Source: Anaerolineae bacterium (GTDB lineage Bacteria; Chloroflexota; Anaerolineae; Aggregatilineales; Phototrophicaceae). Taken from it: 64,000 nt of DNA. The position numbers and the translations under genes are program-made. The stretch is taken from assembly GCA_022822305.1 (NCBI GenBank), contig JAJEBY010000002.1:310001-374000 (forward strand), given 5' to 3'. Below, piece by piece: positions 27,991 to 36,464 of this stretch. The notes under the pieces are model-generated. The model searched no databases. It was not told the origin of the DNA and saw nothing but the letters and a program-made list of their open reading frames with translations. Numbering within the stretch: position 1 is the stretch's first letter; every line of letters begins with the position of its first letter.

Positions 27991-28425
27991 ATGTTGATGC
28001 CAAAACGCAGAAAATACAACAAACAGATGCGCGGCCGCATGCGCGGCAAAGCGAGCCGCGGCGCCGTTGTGCAGTTTGGCGATTATGGCTTGCAAGCGCT
28101 GGAACCAAGCTGGGTAACCAGCCGCCAGATCGAAGCGTGTCGGCGCGCCATGGTGCGCTATATCCGCCGTCGCGGCAAAGTCTGGATCCGCATCTTCCCG
28201 GATAAGCCGGTGACGCAGAAGGCCGCCGAAACCCGCATGGGCAAGGGCAAGGGCTCGGTCGAGAAATGGGTCTGCGTGGTTAAGCCCGGGCGCATCCTCT
28301 TCGAAATGAGCGGTGTGCCGGAAGATGACGCGCGCGAAGCCCTGCGCCTGGCATCGCACAAATTGCCCATCAAGACCAAATTTGTGAAACGCTTTGATCC
28401 CATTTCCGGCCGGGAGGTCAACTGA
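27991..28425 (+). CDS. rplP: 50S ribosomal protein L16
   Basis: L16 organises the A-site of the large subunit. The 144-residue product starts [17 protein letters not shown] and contains [24 protein letters not shown] and [22 protein letters not shown], which are typical. AAAGGAG ends 8 bp before the ATG at 27991; a TTG 6 bp upstream is less likely. Its stop overlaps the rpmC start by one base (TGATG). Confidence 0.98.
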   Translation: MLMPKRRKYNKQMRGRMRGKASRGAVVQFGDYGLQALEPSWVTSRQIEACRRAMVRYIRRRGKVWIRIFPDKPVTQKAAETRMGKGKGSVEKWVCVVKPGRILFEMSGVPEDDAREALRLASHKLPIKTKFVKRFDPISGREVN

Positions 28426-28655
28426 TGTACATCAATGAAATCCGCGCGATGTCCACCGATGACATTCTGGACAAGATTGAAGACTTGAAAGTGGAAATGT
28501 ATACCTACCGTATTCAAAGAGAGTCCGGCGAATTGAAAGATACCACGCTGTTTCGCAAAACCCGGCGAGACATCGCGCGCTTGAAGACGGCGCTCCGTGA
28601 ACGAGAGCTGGCCGCCGAGCTTGTTACTGGAGGAGGGTCAGGCGATGCCCAATAA
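28425..28655 (+). CDS. rpmC: 50S ribosomal protein L29
   Basis: L29 lies next to L23 at the tunnel exit. The 76-residue helical protein has [23 protein letters not shown] and [22 protein letters not shown], the usual two-helix pattern with the central LK-type turn. It is slightly longer than the common 60-70 residues because of a Gly/Ser-rich tail. Its last 11 bp overlap the start of rpsQ. Confidence 0.97.
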   Translation: MYINEIRAMSTDDILDKIEDLKVEMYTYRIQRESGELKDTTLFRKTRRDIARLKTALRERELAAELVTGGGSGDAQ

Positions 28656-28905
28656 TCGCAAACGAATGGTCGGCACGGTTGTCAGCGACAAAATGCAGAA
28701 GACCGTGGTTGTCGCCATCGAGAACCGCATGATGCACCCGATTTATCGCAAAGTCATCACCAAAACACGCAAGGTCATGGCCCATGATGAAACCGGTGTG
28801 GGAGTGGGCGCGCTTGTCCGCATTGTGCAAAGCAAACCGATGAGCAGGCGCAAGCGCTGGGTCGTCGAAGAAGTGCTGCAACAGCAAGATGAACTGCGCT
28901 CCTAG
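28645..28905 (+). CDS. rpsQ: 30S ribosomal protein S17
   Basis: S17 is a primary 16S-binding OB-fold protein. The 86-residue product begins [19 protein letters not shown] and contains MMHPIYRKVITKTRKVMAHDE. ATG at 28645 is chosen over an in-frame ATG-proximal start at 28597 because it follows GGAGGAGGG and gives the normal N-terminus. It overlaps the end of rpmC. Confidence 0.98.
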   Translation: MPNNRKRMVGTVVSDKMQKTVVVAIENRMMHPIYRKVITKTRKVMAHDETGVGVGALVRIVQSKPMSRRKRWVVEEVLQQQDELRS

Positions 28906-29001
28906 ACTCGTTGATCTTGCGCCGGGCTGCCGTCAAAGGTCCGCAGCAGGCGATCGGCGAACTGGGGCAGCAACAGTTACTTTGAAGAGGGAGGGTCAAC
29001 G

Positions 29002-29373
29002 ATGATTCAGACAGAGTCTCGTCTGAAGATCGCAGACAACAGCGGAGCGCAGGAATTGCTTGTGATCCGCGTTATAGGCGGCTCACGAGTGAAATATGGC
29101 TATGTCGGCGACATCGTTGTTGGCACAGTCAAATCGGCATCGACCAGCGGCGGCGTCAAGAAAGGCGAATTGGTGCGCGCCGTTATCGTCCGGACGCACA
29201 AGGAATATCGACGGCCGGACGGCTCAAGCATCCGCTTTGATGATAATGCCGCGGTTGTCCTGGCAGAGGATCTTGAGAATCCGCGGGGCACGCGCGTTTT
29301 TGGTCCGGTCGCCCGCGAACTGCGAGACAAGGGTTTCATGAAAATTGTTTCGCTGGCGCCGGAATCTTTGTAG
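29002..29373 (+). CDS. rplN: 50S ribosomal protein L14
   Basis: L14 lies at the subunit interface and binds ribosome-silencing factor RsfS. The 123-residue product begins [19 protein letters not shown] and has [11 protein letters not shown] and [30 protein letters not shown], typical of the family. It has a strong AGAGGGAGGG ribosome-binding site after a 96-bp gap. Confidence 0.99.
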   Translation: MIQTESRLKIADNSGAQELLVIRVIGGSRVKYGYVGDIVVGTVKSASTSGGVKKGELVRAVIVRTHKEYRRPDGSSIRFDDNAAVVLAEDLENPRGTRVFGPVARELRDKGFMKIVSLAPESL

Positions 29374-29428
29374 GACGCGCGGTCTATTGCGGGACTGACT
29401 GCCTGAGCGAATACATAAGGGAAACAAA

Positions 29429-29755
29429 ATGCAACGAATTAAACAAGGGGACCTGGTCGAAGTCATCGCCGGCAAAGACAAGGGCTTGCGCGGTGAAGTC
29501 GTGCGCGTCCTGCGACAGAAAGATCGGGTGATTGTCAATGGCGTCAACATCATGAAGCGCCATCGCAAAGCGCGCCCAGCGCCCGGCGGCCAGCAAATCC
29601 CGGCCCAAATCATCGAGTTTGAAGCGCCTTTGCACCTATCCAACGTGATGCTGGTTTGCCCAACCAGCGATGAGCCGACCCGCGTCGGCTTTCGCTTCAC
29701 TGATGACGGGCGCAAAGTACGCTACAGCAAAAAAAGCGGCAGCATAATCGAGTAG
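29429..29755 (+). CDS. rplX: 50S ribosomal protein L24
   Basis: L24 is an assembly initiator of the 50S subunit. The 108-residue product carries a KOW motif near its start ([19 protein letters not shown]), followed by [12 protein letters not shown] and [18 protein letters not shown]. Its normal length and position between rplN and rplE leave no doubt. Confidence 0.98.
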   Translation: MQRIKQGDLVEVIAGKDKGLRGEVVRVLRQKDRVIVNGVNIMKRHRKARPAPGGQQIPAQIIEFEAPLHLSNVMLVCPTSDEPTRVGFRFTDDGRKVRYSKKSGSIIE

Positions 29756-29771
29756 CGGAGCGAGGCAAAAT

Positions 29772-30314
29772 ATGGAAAACCGCATGTACACCCGCTATCG
29801 GGAAGAGGTCGCGCCCATTTTGCGGCAAGAATTTGGATACACCAATTCGCTGCAAGTGCCGACGATCAGCAAGATCACGGTCAATATCGGCGTGGGCGAG
29901 GCGATTGACGAACCGAAATCCCTCGATGGCGCTGTTGAAGACCTGAAAGTCATCACCGGTCAGCAGCCGGTTGTCACCCGCGCCAAGAAAAGCATCGCCA
30001 CCTATAAGCTGCGCGCGGGACGGGCGATCGGCGTCAAGGTGACGCTGCGCAAACAGAAGATGTGGTCGCTTTACGACCGGCTGGTCAACATCGCCTTGCC
30101 GCGTATTCGCGACTTCCGCGGCGTGTCGCCGAAGCTCGATGGGCGCGGCAATTTCACCGTGGGCCTTCGCGAACAGCTGGTATTCCCGGAAATTGACTTT
30201 GACAAAATCGACAAGGTCCGCGGGATGGAGATCACAATCGTTACTACTGCAGATACGGACGAGGAAGGACGCCGCTTGCTTTCGCTGCTCGGCATGCCTT
30301 TCCAGGGAAACTAA
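29772..30314 (+). CDS. rplE: 50S ribosomal protein L5
   Basis: L5 binds 5S rRNA and contacts S13 across the subunit bridge. The 180-residue product has [37 protein letters not shown] and [20 protein letters not shown], as expected. The preceding gene ends 16 bp upstream. rpsN follows after 10 bp. Confidence 0.99.
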   Translation: MENRMYTRYREEVAPILRQEFGYTNSLQVPTISKITVNIGVGEAIDEPKSLDGAVEDLKVITGQQPVVTRAKKSIATYKLRAGRAIGVKVTLRKQKMWSLYDRLVNIALPRIRDFRGVSPKLDGRGNFTVGLREQLVFPEIDFDKIDKVRGMEITIVTTADTDEEGRRLLSLLGMPFQGN

Positions 30315-30324
30315 AGGATCATAT

Positions 30325-30507
30325 ATGGCCAAGACCTGTATGCAATATCGGGAACAGCGGCGCAAATACGCCGTTCGAGTACGTCATCGTTGCAAGCTAT
30401 GCGGCCGTCCGCGAGGGTATATCCGCCGCTTTGGCTTGTGCAGGATTTGCTTCCGCGAAATGGCGCTCAACGGCGAAATTCCCGGCGTTGTAAAATCGAG
30501 TTGGTAG
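30325..30507 (+). CDS. rpsN: 30S ribosomal protein S14, zinc-binding type (S14Z)
   Basis: This is the short 60-residue form of S14 with an intact zinc ribbon: C23, C26, C39 and C42 (CKLCGRP and LCRICFRE). This form depends on zinc, in contrast to the longer zinc-free paralogue of about 100 residues. Short C+ S14 is common in Firmicutes, Chloroflexota and Thermus. The N-terminus, [18 protein letters not shown], differs from the usual MAKKSMI/AR pattern but keeps the basic character. Confidence 0.97.
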   Translation: MAKTCMQYREQRRKYAVRVRHRCKLCGRPRGYIRRFGLCRICFREMALNGEIPGVVKSSW

Positions 30508-30519
30508 GAGGCGATTAAG

Positions 30520-30933
30520 GTGTCTAATGTGACCAACGATCCCATTGCCGATATGCTGACGCGCGTTCGCAATGCGCTGACCGCGGGCAAACTGGAGGTC
30601 ATCGTTCCCAAGTCGACCATCAAGGTCGAGATCGCCCGCATTCTTAAGGAAGAAGGCTATATCGCTGATTATGCGATCGGCGACGAAAGCCCGGTGCCGC
30701 TGATTCACGTCAAGCTCAAGTACTTCGGCTCCCGTCGAGAGCGGCGTCCCGTGATCACGCAGCTGAGGCGCATCAGCAAACCGGGACGGCGCGTCTATCG
30801 CAAGCGCAACGAGTTGCCCATCGTCCTAAGCGGCACTGGTATCGCAATTGTAACCACGCCGAAGGGCGTAATGACGGCGCAGCAAGCCCGCCGCGATGGC
30901 GTCGGCGGCGAAGTCCTGTGTTACGTCTGGTAG
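30520..30933 (+). CDS. rpsH: 30S ribosomal protein S8
   Basis: S8 binds the central domain of 16S rRNA and in E. coli regulates the spc operon. The 137-residue product begins at a GTG with AGGAGG eight bases before it. It contains DPIADMLTRVRNAL, ILKEEGYI, LRRISKPGRRVYRK and GVMTAQQARRDGVGGEVLCYVW, which are standard. Confidence 0.98.
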   Translation: MSNVTNDPIADMLTRVRNALTAGKLEVIVPKSTIKVEIARILKEEGYIADYAIGDESPVPLIHVKLKYFGSRRERRPVITQLRRISKPGRRVYRKRNELPIVLSGTGIAIVTTPKGVMTAQQARRDGVGGEVLCYVW

Positions 30934-30948
30934 AGAAGAGGAAGCGTC

Positions 30949-31497
30949 ATGTCGCGAATTGGCAAGCAGCCCATACCATTGCCGGACAAAGTGACGGTCC
31001 AGATTGACAAGACATCCGTGACGGTCAAAGGTCCCAAGGGCCAGCTCTCTCAGGACTTCAATCCGGAAATGACGATTCGGCAAGACAACGGATCGCTGAT
31101 TGTCGAGCGCCCATCCGACCTGCGCCATCACAAGGCGCTGCACGGGTTGACGCGCGCCCTGCTGGCGAATATGGTCATCGGCGTCTCTGACGGCTACCGC
31201 AAGACGCTGGAGATTCAAGGCGTCGGTTATCAAGCGGCGCTGCAAGGCAAAAACCTGCAATTGCGGCTGGGTCACTCGCACGAGATTGTCGTTGAGCCGC
31301 CGGGCGATATCAGCTTTGACGTGCCGCAGGAATCGCGCGGATCGATCATCCATGTTGATGGTATAGACAAACAGGTTGTCGGACAGATCGCGGCGGAGAT
31401 CCGCGGATGGCGTCCGCCGGAACCTTACAAGGGCAAAGGCGTGCGCTATCTCGGCGAGTATGTCCGGCGTAAAGCCGGCAAAGCGGGCAAGAAGTAG
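30949..31497 (+). CDS. rplF: 50S ribosomal protein L6
   Basis: L6 sits near the factor-binding site of the 50S subunit. The 182-residue product shows the duplicated family fold, starting MSRIGKQPIPLPDKV, with MVIGVSDGYRKTLEIQGVGY in the first domain and the C-terminal signature RPPEPYKGKGVRYLGE. Confidence 0.99.
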   Translation: MSRIGKQPIPLPDKVTVQIDKTSVTVKGPKGQLSQDFNPEMTIRQDNGSLIVERPSDLRHHKALHGLTRALLANMVIGVSDGYRKTLEIQGVGYQAALQGKNLQLRLGHSHEIVVEPPGDISFDVPQESRGSIIHVDGIDKQVVGQIAAEIRGWRPPEPYKGKGVRYLGEYVRRKAGKAGKK

Positions 31498-31552
31498 AAC
31501 GGCGACGCCAGTTTGGCTTTGCGCTTATCCAGGATAAAACGAGGTTGGCAAC

Positions 31553-31927
31553 ATGCCTGATATAGTAGGTCGCAGAAAGTATCTCGCTCGCAAGCGGCGT
31601 CATCGGCGCGTGCGCAAGCATATTTCAGGATCGGCTCAGCGTCCGCGTATGAATATCTATCGCAGCAACAAGAACGTCTTTGTGCAGGTGATTGATGATG
31701 TCGCCGGACGTACGCTGGTGTCCTGCTCGACAATTGATAAAGAAATCGCGTCGTCCTTGACCGAGAAGAACAAAGTGCAAGCGGCCAAGATCGTAGGACA
31801 AACGGTTGGCCAACGCGCGAAACAAGCGGGCATCTCAACAGTCGTATTCGATCGCGGCGGATTCAAATATGCCGGTCGCGTCGCGGCCGTCGCCGAAGGC
31901 GCTCGCGAAGCTGGTTTGGAATTGTAG
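31553..31927 (+). CDS. rplR: 50S ribosomal protein L18
   Basis: L18 binds 5S rRNA with L5. The 124-residue product contains [34 protein letters not shown], and the C-terminal [27 protein letters not shown], all typical. Length and position are normal. Confidence 0.98.
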   Translation: MPDIVGRRKYLARKRRHRRVRKHISGSAQRPRMNIYRSNKNVFVQVIDDVAGRTLVSCSTIDKEIASSLTEKNKVQAAKIVGQTVGQRAKQAGISTVVFDRGGFKYAGRVAAVAEGAREAGLEL

Positions 31928-31942
31928 GTCTGGAGTTGACAT

Positions 31943-32503
31943 ATGGCAGATAATAGACGTCGGGATTCACGCAGGAACCAGGACGATCGCGACGAACTCG
32001 ATGAGCGCGTGGTGGATATTCGCCGCGTCGCCAAGGTTATCAAAGGCGGCCGCCGCTTTGCATTCCGCACTGTGGTGGTTGTAGGCGACAACAAAGGCAA
32101 TATCGGCGTCGGCATCGGCAAAGCGAGGGCAGTGCCCGATAGCATTCGCAAAGCTGCCGAGCGCGCTCGCCGCAACATTGGTCCTGTTTCCTTGTCTGGC
32201 ACCACCATTCCCTACACCGTCACCGGTCGTTATGGCGGGGCGCGCGTGCTTTTGAAGCCGGCCGCTCCCGGTACGGGTGTGATCGCCGGCGGCGGCGTGC
32301 GCGCGGTCCTGGAAGCGGTAGGGGTTCGCAATATTTTGACCAAGAGCCAGGGCAGCGCCAACTTGCTCAACGTGACCATGGCGACGCTTGACGCGCTGAA
32401 GCAGCTGCGCAGCGCCGAACTGTTGGCGCAAATGCGCGGCAAGCAGGTTCACGAAGTGGCGCCCGTCTGGGAACGCCGCAGCGGGGAAGGCGCCGAAGCA
32501 TGA
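31943..32503 (+). CDS. rpsE: 30S ribosomal protein S5
   Basis: S5 contributes to decoding accuracy and mRNA unwinding. The 186-residue product has an acidic N-terminus ([18 protein letters not shown]), the double-stranded RNA-binding-like domain [18 protein letters not shown], and [13 protein letters not shown] and [18 protein letters not shown]. It overlaps rpmD by 4 bp (ATGA). Confidence 0.98.
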   Translation: MADNRRRDSRRNQDDRDELDERVVDIRRVAKVIKGGRRFAFRTVVVVGDNKGNIGVGIGKARAVPDSIRKAAERARRNIGPVSLSGTTIPYTVTGRYGGARVLLKPAAPGTGVIAGGGVRAVLEAVGVRNILTKSQGSANLLNVTMATLDALKQLRSAELLAQMRGKQVHEVAPVWERRSGEGAEA

Positions 32504-32703
32504 GCGAGAAAAGCGGCAAGCTCTTGAAAATCACCTTGATCAAGAGCCCCATCGGCTACAACGGCAAACAGAAAGCCACCGTCCAATCGCTGGGGCTGCG
32601 GCGCATGGGTCACAGCGTCTTGATCGGCGACGCGCCGCGAATCCGCGGCATGATCAACAAAGTCAGCCACCTGGTGGCTGTCGAAGAGGTTGTGGAATCA
32701 TGA
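32500..32703 (+). CDS. rpmD: 50S ribosomal protein L30
   Basis: L30 is a small surface protein of the large subunit. The 67-residue product has [20 protein letters not shown] and [20 protein letters not shown], a normal L30 pattern. The reading frame is coupled at both ends by ATGA overlaps with rpsE and rplO. Confidence 0.97.
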   Translation: MSEKSGKLLKITLIKSPIGYNGKQKATVQSLGLRRMGHSVLIGDAPRIRGMINKVSHLVAVEEVVES

Positions 32704-33227
32704 AACTACACGACTTGAGACCCGATCCGGGTTCGAAACGCAAACGCACCCGCGTCGGACGAGGGATTTCCGCTGGCAAAGGCAAAACGGCCGGGCGCGG
32801 CAACAAGGGGCAAGGCTCGCGCAGCGGCGGCGGCAAGGGTCCATACTTCGAGGGCGGACAGCTGCCATTGGTGCGGCGTTTGCCATTCAAGCGCGGCTTC
32901 ACCAATATCTTCGCTATCGCCTATCAGGAAGTCAACGTCAACATGCTTGACCTCCGATTTGACGAAGGCGCTTTGGTAAACGGCGATTCGCTGGCTGCGG
33001 CAGGGCTGGTCCGTGATTCGGACAAACCGATCAAGATTCTCGGTCGCGGCGAGCTGGGCAAGCGCCTGGATGTGCATGCCAACAAGTTCAGCAAGAGCGC
33101 TGCCGCCAAGATTGAAGCAGCCGGCGGAAGCGTCAACCGGCACGATCTGAAATTGACGGGCGCGCGCGCAACCATCAAGAAAATGCGCAAGGTCGATCTG
33201 CAGCGGCTTTATGGAGAAGGCGATTGA
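32700..33227 (+). CDS. rplO: 50S ribosomal protein L15
   Basis: L15 is a late assembly protein of the 50S subunit. The 175-residue product begins [21 protein letters not shown], followed by the Gly/Lys-rich region and [20 protein letters not shown]. The C-terminal domain has [23 protein letters not shown]. It is somewhat longer than the usual 145-160 residues. A 245-bp gap, long for this cluster, separates it from secY. Confidence 0.97.
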   Translation: MKLHDLRPDPGSKRKRTRVGRGISAGKGKTAGRGNKGQGSRSGGGKGPYFEGGQLPLVRRLPFKRGFTNIFAIAYQEVNVNMLDLRFDEGALVNGDSLAAAGLVRDSDKPIKILGRGELGKRLDVHANKFSKSAAAKIEAAGGSVNRHDLKLTGARATIKKMRKVDLQRLYGEGD

Positions 33228-33320
33228 GCGAATTCAGCTTCATCCAATCGCTCGCGTCGAAACCTGACGCCTTCGTCTGCGTAAATGATATTGCGCGGCG
33301 CAATCCAAAGGGACGCGAGC

Positions 33321-33419
33321 ATGGGAAGTCGCCAGTTTATCCCTATCGCAAAGATTACGATTGGCATTCTGCTGCTCTTTGCGTGTTCGGTCGTAATGCT
33401 GGATCTGAACCACTGGTAG
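33321..33419 (+). CDS. Candidate 32-residue single-pass membrane peptide upstream of secY
   Basis: This short ORF lies in the rplO-secY gap. It reads with a short polar/basic start (MGSRQFIPIAK), a strongly hydrophobic run of about 16 residues (ITIGILLLFACSVVML) and the C-terminus DLNHW. A weak AAAGGGA ribosome-binding site lies 11 bp upstream of the ATG. The composition is that of a single transmembrane helix, which is unlikely to appear by chance in the middle of an operon of basic ribosomal proteins. It could be cotranslated with, and perhaps assist, SecY. It is too short to prove, and no homologue is known to me. Confidence 0.5.
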   Translation: MGSRQFIPIAKITIGILLLFACSVVMLDLNHW

Positions 33420-33472
33420 CCTGATACGGGCAGGCGCATGCCGAAAGTGAACGTTAACGAGGGACGTCTAAA

Positions 33473-34819
33473 ATGATACAGGCTTTGCGTAACGCATGGC
33501 GGCTGCCCGATGTCCGGAACAAGCTGCTATTCACAGTTTTCATTCTTATCGTCTACCAATTTGCGGCCCACGTGCCGGTGGTTGGCGTCGATCGCGTTGC
33601 CTTGCGCCAGGTCTTCGAAAGCGGCAGCAGCGCCGGCAACTTGATTCAGGTGATGAATCTGCTGTCCGGCGGCGCCGTCGCCAACTTCAGCGTGATCGCC
33701 AATGGCGTGTATCCCTATATCACCGCTTCGATTATCTTCCAGCTGCTGGTGCCGATTGTACCGGCGCTGGAGCGCATTCAGCGCGAGCCGGGCGGACAAG
33801 AGAAGATTCAGCGTTATACCTACTATGTCGCTATCCCGATGGCAGTCCTGCAAGCCCTGGGCCAGATCAGCATCTTCAACCTGGCGACCGGAACCGGCAC
33901 AGAAATCATACCTGGCTTTGGGTTTGGCTTAGGCAGCAATCTACTGCTGACCGTATCCGTGTTGACCACGATGACCGCCGGCACCATGTTCGCCATTTGG
34001 CTGGGCGAGCTGATCACCGAGCAGGGTATCGGCAACGGTATCTCCATCATCATTTTCGCCGGCATCGTAGCGCAGGCGCCGCAGAACCTGATCCGTTTGC
34101 TGACGCAGCAGCCGGATCGCAGCTTCTACAATCTGGTGCTATTCGTCGTCATCACGGTGCTGAGCGTTCTCGCTGTGGTGGTGATACAAGAGGGCGTGCG
34201 CCGCATCCCGGTGCAATACGGCCGCCGCGTGCGGGGCAACCGTCAGTTCGCCCAGCAAGACAGTTTCATTCCCCTGCGAGTCAATCCGGTGGGCATGATT
34301 CCCCTGATTTTCGCGCAGTCGATCATTACCTTTCCCGCGATCATCGCCAGCCTGTTTCCGCCGGGCGCCGTCGGCAATACCATTCAGTCGACCTTCGGCA
34401 ATCAACAGGGTTTGCTCTATTGGGGCACCTTCTTCTTGATGACGGTAGGGTTCACATTCTTCTATGCCGAGGTGATGGTGGGCAACCAGAATCTTGCGGA
34501 AACGCTGCAACGCAACGGCGGTTTCATCCCCGGTATCCGACCGGGCAAACGCACGGAAGATTTCATCAAGAGCACGACTCGCCGCATTACCTTTGTTGGC
34601 GCTTTTTTCCTAGGCGTGATTGCGATCATCCCGGGCGTCGTCGATTTGGTCAATCGCGTCATTTTCCCGCTGGAAGCATCGACTTCGGGCGCGGTCATCA
34701 ACGCGGGTCTGGTGATCTCAGGCTCCGGCTTGATCATCGTTGTCGGCGTCGTCATCGATACCATGCGCCAGCTTGAAGCGCAGTTGGTCATGCGCAACTA
34801 CGAAGGTTTCATGCGCTAG
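33473..34819 (+). CDS. secY: Preprotein translocase subunit SecY
   Basis: SecY is the channel of the Sec translocon. The 448-residue protein shows the family pattern: an N-terminal WRLPDVRNKLLFTVFI; a plug region (VMNLLSGGAVANFSVIANGVYPYITASII); ten predicted membrane helices; the cytoplasmic loop with VRRIPVQYGRR for ribosome and SecA contact; and the C-terminal NYEGFMR. secE and secG are not here. An intrinsic terminator follows, so secY ends this transcription unit. Confidence 0.98.
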   Translation: MIQALRNAWRLPDVRNKLLFTVFILIVYQFAAHVPVVGVDRVALRQVFESGSSAGNLIQVMNLLSGGAVANFSVIANGVYPYITASIIFQLLVPIVPALERIQREPGGQEKIQRYTYYVAIPMAVLQALGQISIFNLATGTGTEIIPGFGFGLGSNLLLTVSVLTTMTAGTMFAIWLGELITEQGIGNGISIIIFAGIVAQAPQNLIRLLTQQPDRSFYNLVLFVVITVLSVLAVVVIQEGVRRIPVQYGRRVRGNRQFAQQDSFIPLRVNPVGMIPLIFAQSIITFPAIIASLFPPGAVGNTIQSTFGNQQGLLYWGTFFLMTVGFTFFYAEVMVGNQNLAETLQRNGGFIPGIRPGKRTEDFIKSTTRRITFVGAFFLGVIAIIPGVVDLVNRVIFPLEASTSGAVINAGLVISGSGLIIVVGVVIDTMRQLEAQLVMRNYEGFMR

Positions 34820-34843
34820 ATCGCGCCGCAGAAAGCAACCTTT

Positions 34844-34876
34844 GGCCGAGTATGCCCATGCTCGGCTTTCTTTTTG
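34844..34876 (+). terminator. Rho-independent terminator after secY
   Basis: GCCGAG (34845-34850) pairs with CTCGGC (34861-34866) across a 10-nt loop and is followed directly by TTTCTTTTTG. It lies 25 bp after the secY stop and separates the str-S10-spc transcription unit from adk and the genes behind it. Confidence 0.85.
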
Positions 34877-34945
34877 TCAACGACAGACGTAGGATAATGT
34901 CAATCCGGCCTACTTGAGCGATGACGGCGGGGTGGGGAGCGCTAC

Positions 34946-35653
34946 ATGAGTCTATATGTCATTTTGATCGGCGTGCAAGGCGCCGGCAAAGGCCTGCAAG
35001 CCAAGAGGATCGAGCAGCACTATGGCATTCCTCAAGTATCCACCGGAGACTTGTTTCGCGCCATGCGCGCCCGCACAGACGGTTTGGCGCTGAAGGTCCA
35101 GGATATCATGGCCTCCGGCAGACTGGTGGATGATGATACCACCAATGCCATCGTCGAAGATCGCCTCGCTCAACCCGATGCGCAAAATGGCGTGATTCTC
35201 GACGGGTACCCGCGCAACCTGGTGCAAGCGCGCTTCCTGGAAGAACATCTGAAGGCGCAAGGATCCAAGGTCGATGCCGCCCTGCTGCTTGAGCTTGATC
35301 TCTACATCGCCTTTAAGCGCGCCTTCGGTCGCGTGACCGCCGCCGACGGCCGGAGCTACAATTGTTATTTCAACGCCGATGGCGTCGACTTTCGCTGGAT
35401 TGCCGACGAGGAGCAAGCATTCCCGCCGCGTCTCGAAGCCGAGCTGGCGCGCTCCAGCGCAGCCTTGAAGCGCCGGCCGGACGACGCCAGCGCAGACGCG
35501 GTCATCAAGCGCATCGATACCTTCCTCGAAACGACTCAGCCATTGATCACCTATTTTGATGAGCAAGGCATCTTGAGAAAAGTCAACGCCGATCAATCCA
35601 TCGAGGCGGTATGGGCCGATATTGTGCGCGTTCTCGATGCCCGGTCGGGATAA
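34946..35653 (+). CDS. adk: Adenylate kinase (divergent)
   Basis: Adenylate kinase interconverts ATP, AMP and ADP. The 235-residue protein has the P-loop GVQGAGKGLQ (residues 9-18), AMP-binding STGDLFRAMRA, DGYPRN and the C-terminal RRPDD and PLITYF. Two deviations are visible: the residue after GAGKG is leucine (L17) where almost all adenylate kinases have threonine, and the lid (VTAADGRSYNCYFN) lacks the four zinc cysteines of Gram-positive enzymes and the usual HxxSGRxYH. It keeps the canonical position between secY and map, so adenylate kinase is still the best call. A related nucleotide kinase is possible. Confidence 0.9.
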   Translation: MSLYVILIGVQGAGKGLQAKRIEQHYGIPQVSTGDLFRAMRARTDGLALKVQDIMASGRLVDDDTTNAIVEDRLAQPDAQNGVILDGYPRNLVQARFLEEHLKAQGSKVDAALLLELDLYIAFKRAFGRVTAADGRSYNCYFNADGVDFRWIADEEQAFPPRLEAELARSSAALKRRPDDASADAVIKRIDTFLETTQPLITYFDEQGILRKVNADQSIEAVWADIVRVLDARSG

Positions 35654-35668
35654 GGCGGTAGGCGGCCA

Positions 35669-36454
35669 ATGGCGCCAGTGCTCAAGACTGCCGAAGAACT
35701 GGAAATAATGCGCGAGGCCGGTCGCATCGTGGCGCGCGCGCACGAAGCGATGCGCAGCGCCGCCGTACCCGGCGTGACCACCAAAACCCTGGATGATATC
35801 GCCACCAGCGTCTTGCGCGATCACGGCGCGTCGCCTTGCTTCCTTGGTTATGCGCCGGGGAATCATCCTCCCTTTCCCGCGACCATCACCGCGTCAGTCA
35901 ATGATGAACTTGTGCATGGCATCCCATCCGAAACGCGCGCGCTGGAAGAGGGCGATATAATCGGCATTGATGTCGCTTGTTTCTATCAGGGCTACGTTGG
36001 CGATGCGGCTGTGACGCTGCCTATCGGAGAAATCTCTGGTTCAGCGCGCCGCTTGCTCCGCGCTGCCGAAAATGCGCTGGAAGCTGCCATACACGCCTCT
36101 GTTCTCGGCAACAGGATCAGCGATGTCGCCAAAGCGACGGCCAAATCCGCCGGCCGCATGGGTTACAGCGTCGCGCGCGAATATACCGGGCACGGTGTGG
36201 GCACGGCCATGCACGAGGAACCCCAGGTCCCGAATTGGTGGCCGGGCAAACGCAGCGAAGTGCGCTGGGTCAATTACGAGCTGCAGGTCGGAATGACATA
36301 CGCTATCGAACCCATGTTGATCGCCGGGCGTCCAGATTTGAAGGAATTGGAAGATGGCTGGACGGTGGTGACGAAGGACGGCTCACTGACCGCGCATTGC
36401 GAGCACACGATTGCGATAACTGAGGACGGCCCTCGGATTCTCACTTTGCCGTAA
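35669..36454 (+). CDS. map: Methionine aminopeptidase, type I
   Basis: MetAP removes the initiator methionine from nascent proteins. The 261-residue protein begins with ILKTAEELEIMREAGRIVARAHE-like sequence. The five metal ligands sit in IIGIDVACF (D), YVGDAAVT (D), GHGVGTAMHEEP (H), TYAIEPML (E) and CEHTIAI (E). There is no N-terminal zinc-finger extension. It follows adk by 15 bp and is followed by an S33 hydrolase gene after 10 bp, where infA is often found. Confidence 0.97.
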   Translation: MAPVLKTAEELEIMREAGRIVARAHEAMRSAAVPGVTTKTLDDIATSVLRDHGASPCFLGYAPGNHPPFPATITASVNDELVHGIPSETRALEEGDIIGIDVACFYQGYVGDAAVTLPIGEISGSARRLLRAAENALEAAIHASVLGNRISDVAKATAKSAGRMGYSVAREYTGHGVGTAMHEEPQVPNWWPGKRSEVRWVNYELQVGMTYAIEPMLIAGRPDLKELEDGWTVVTKDGSLTAHCEHTIAITEDGPRILTLP

Positions 36455-36464
36455 TTGGAGCCAA

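Noticed and set aside
33496..34776. Open frame of 426 codons on the plus strand in another frame of secY
   Set aside because: It is a shadow of secY: the product is rich in Arg, His and Gln, shows no domain, and lies completely inside a perfect SecY.
34952..35866. Open frame of 304 codons antisense to adk and map
   Set aside because: It crosses two real genes and their gap and matches neither a family nor a start signal.
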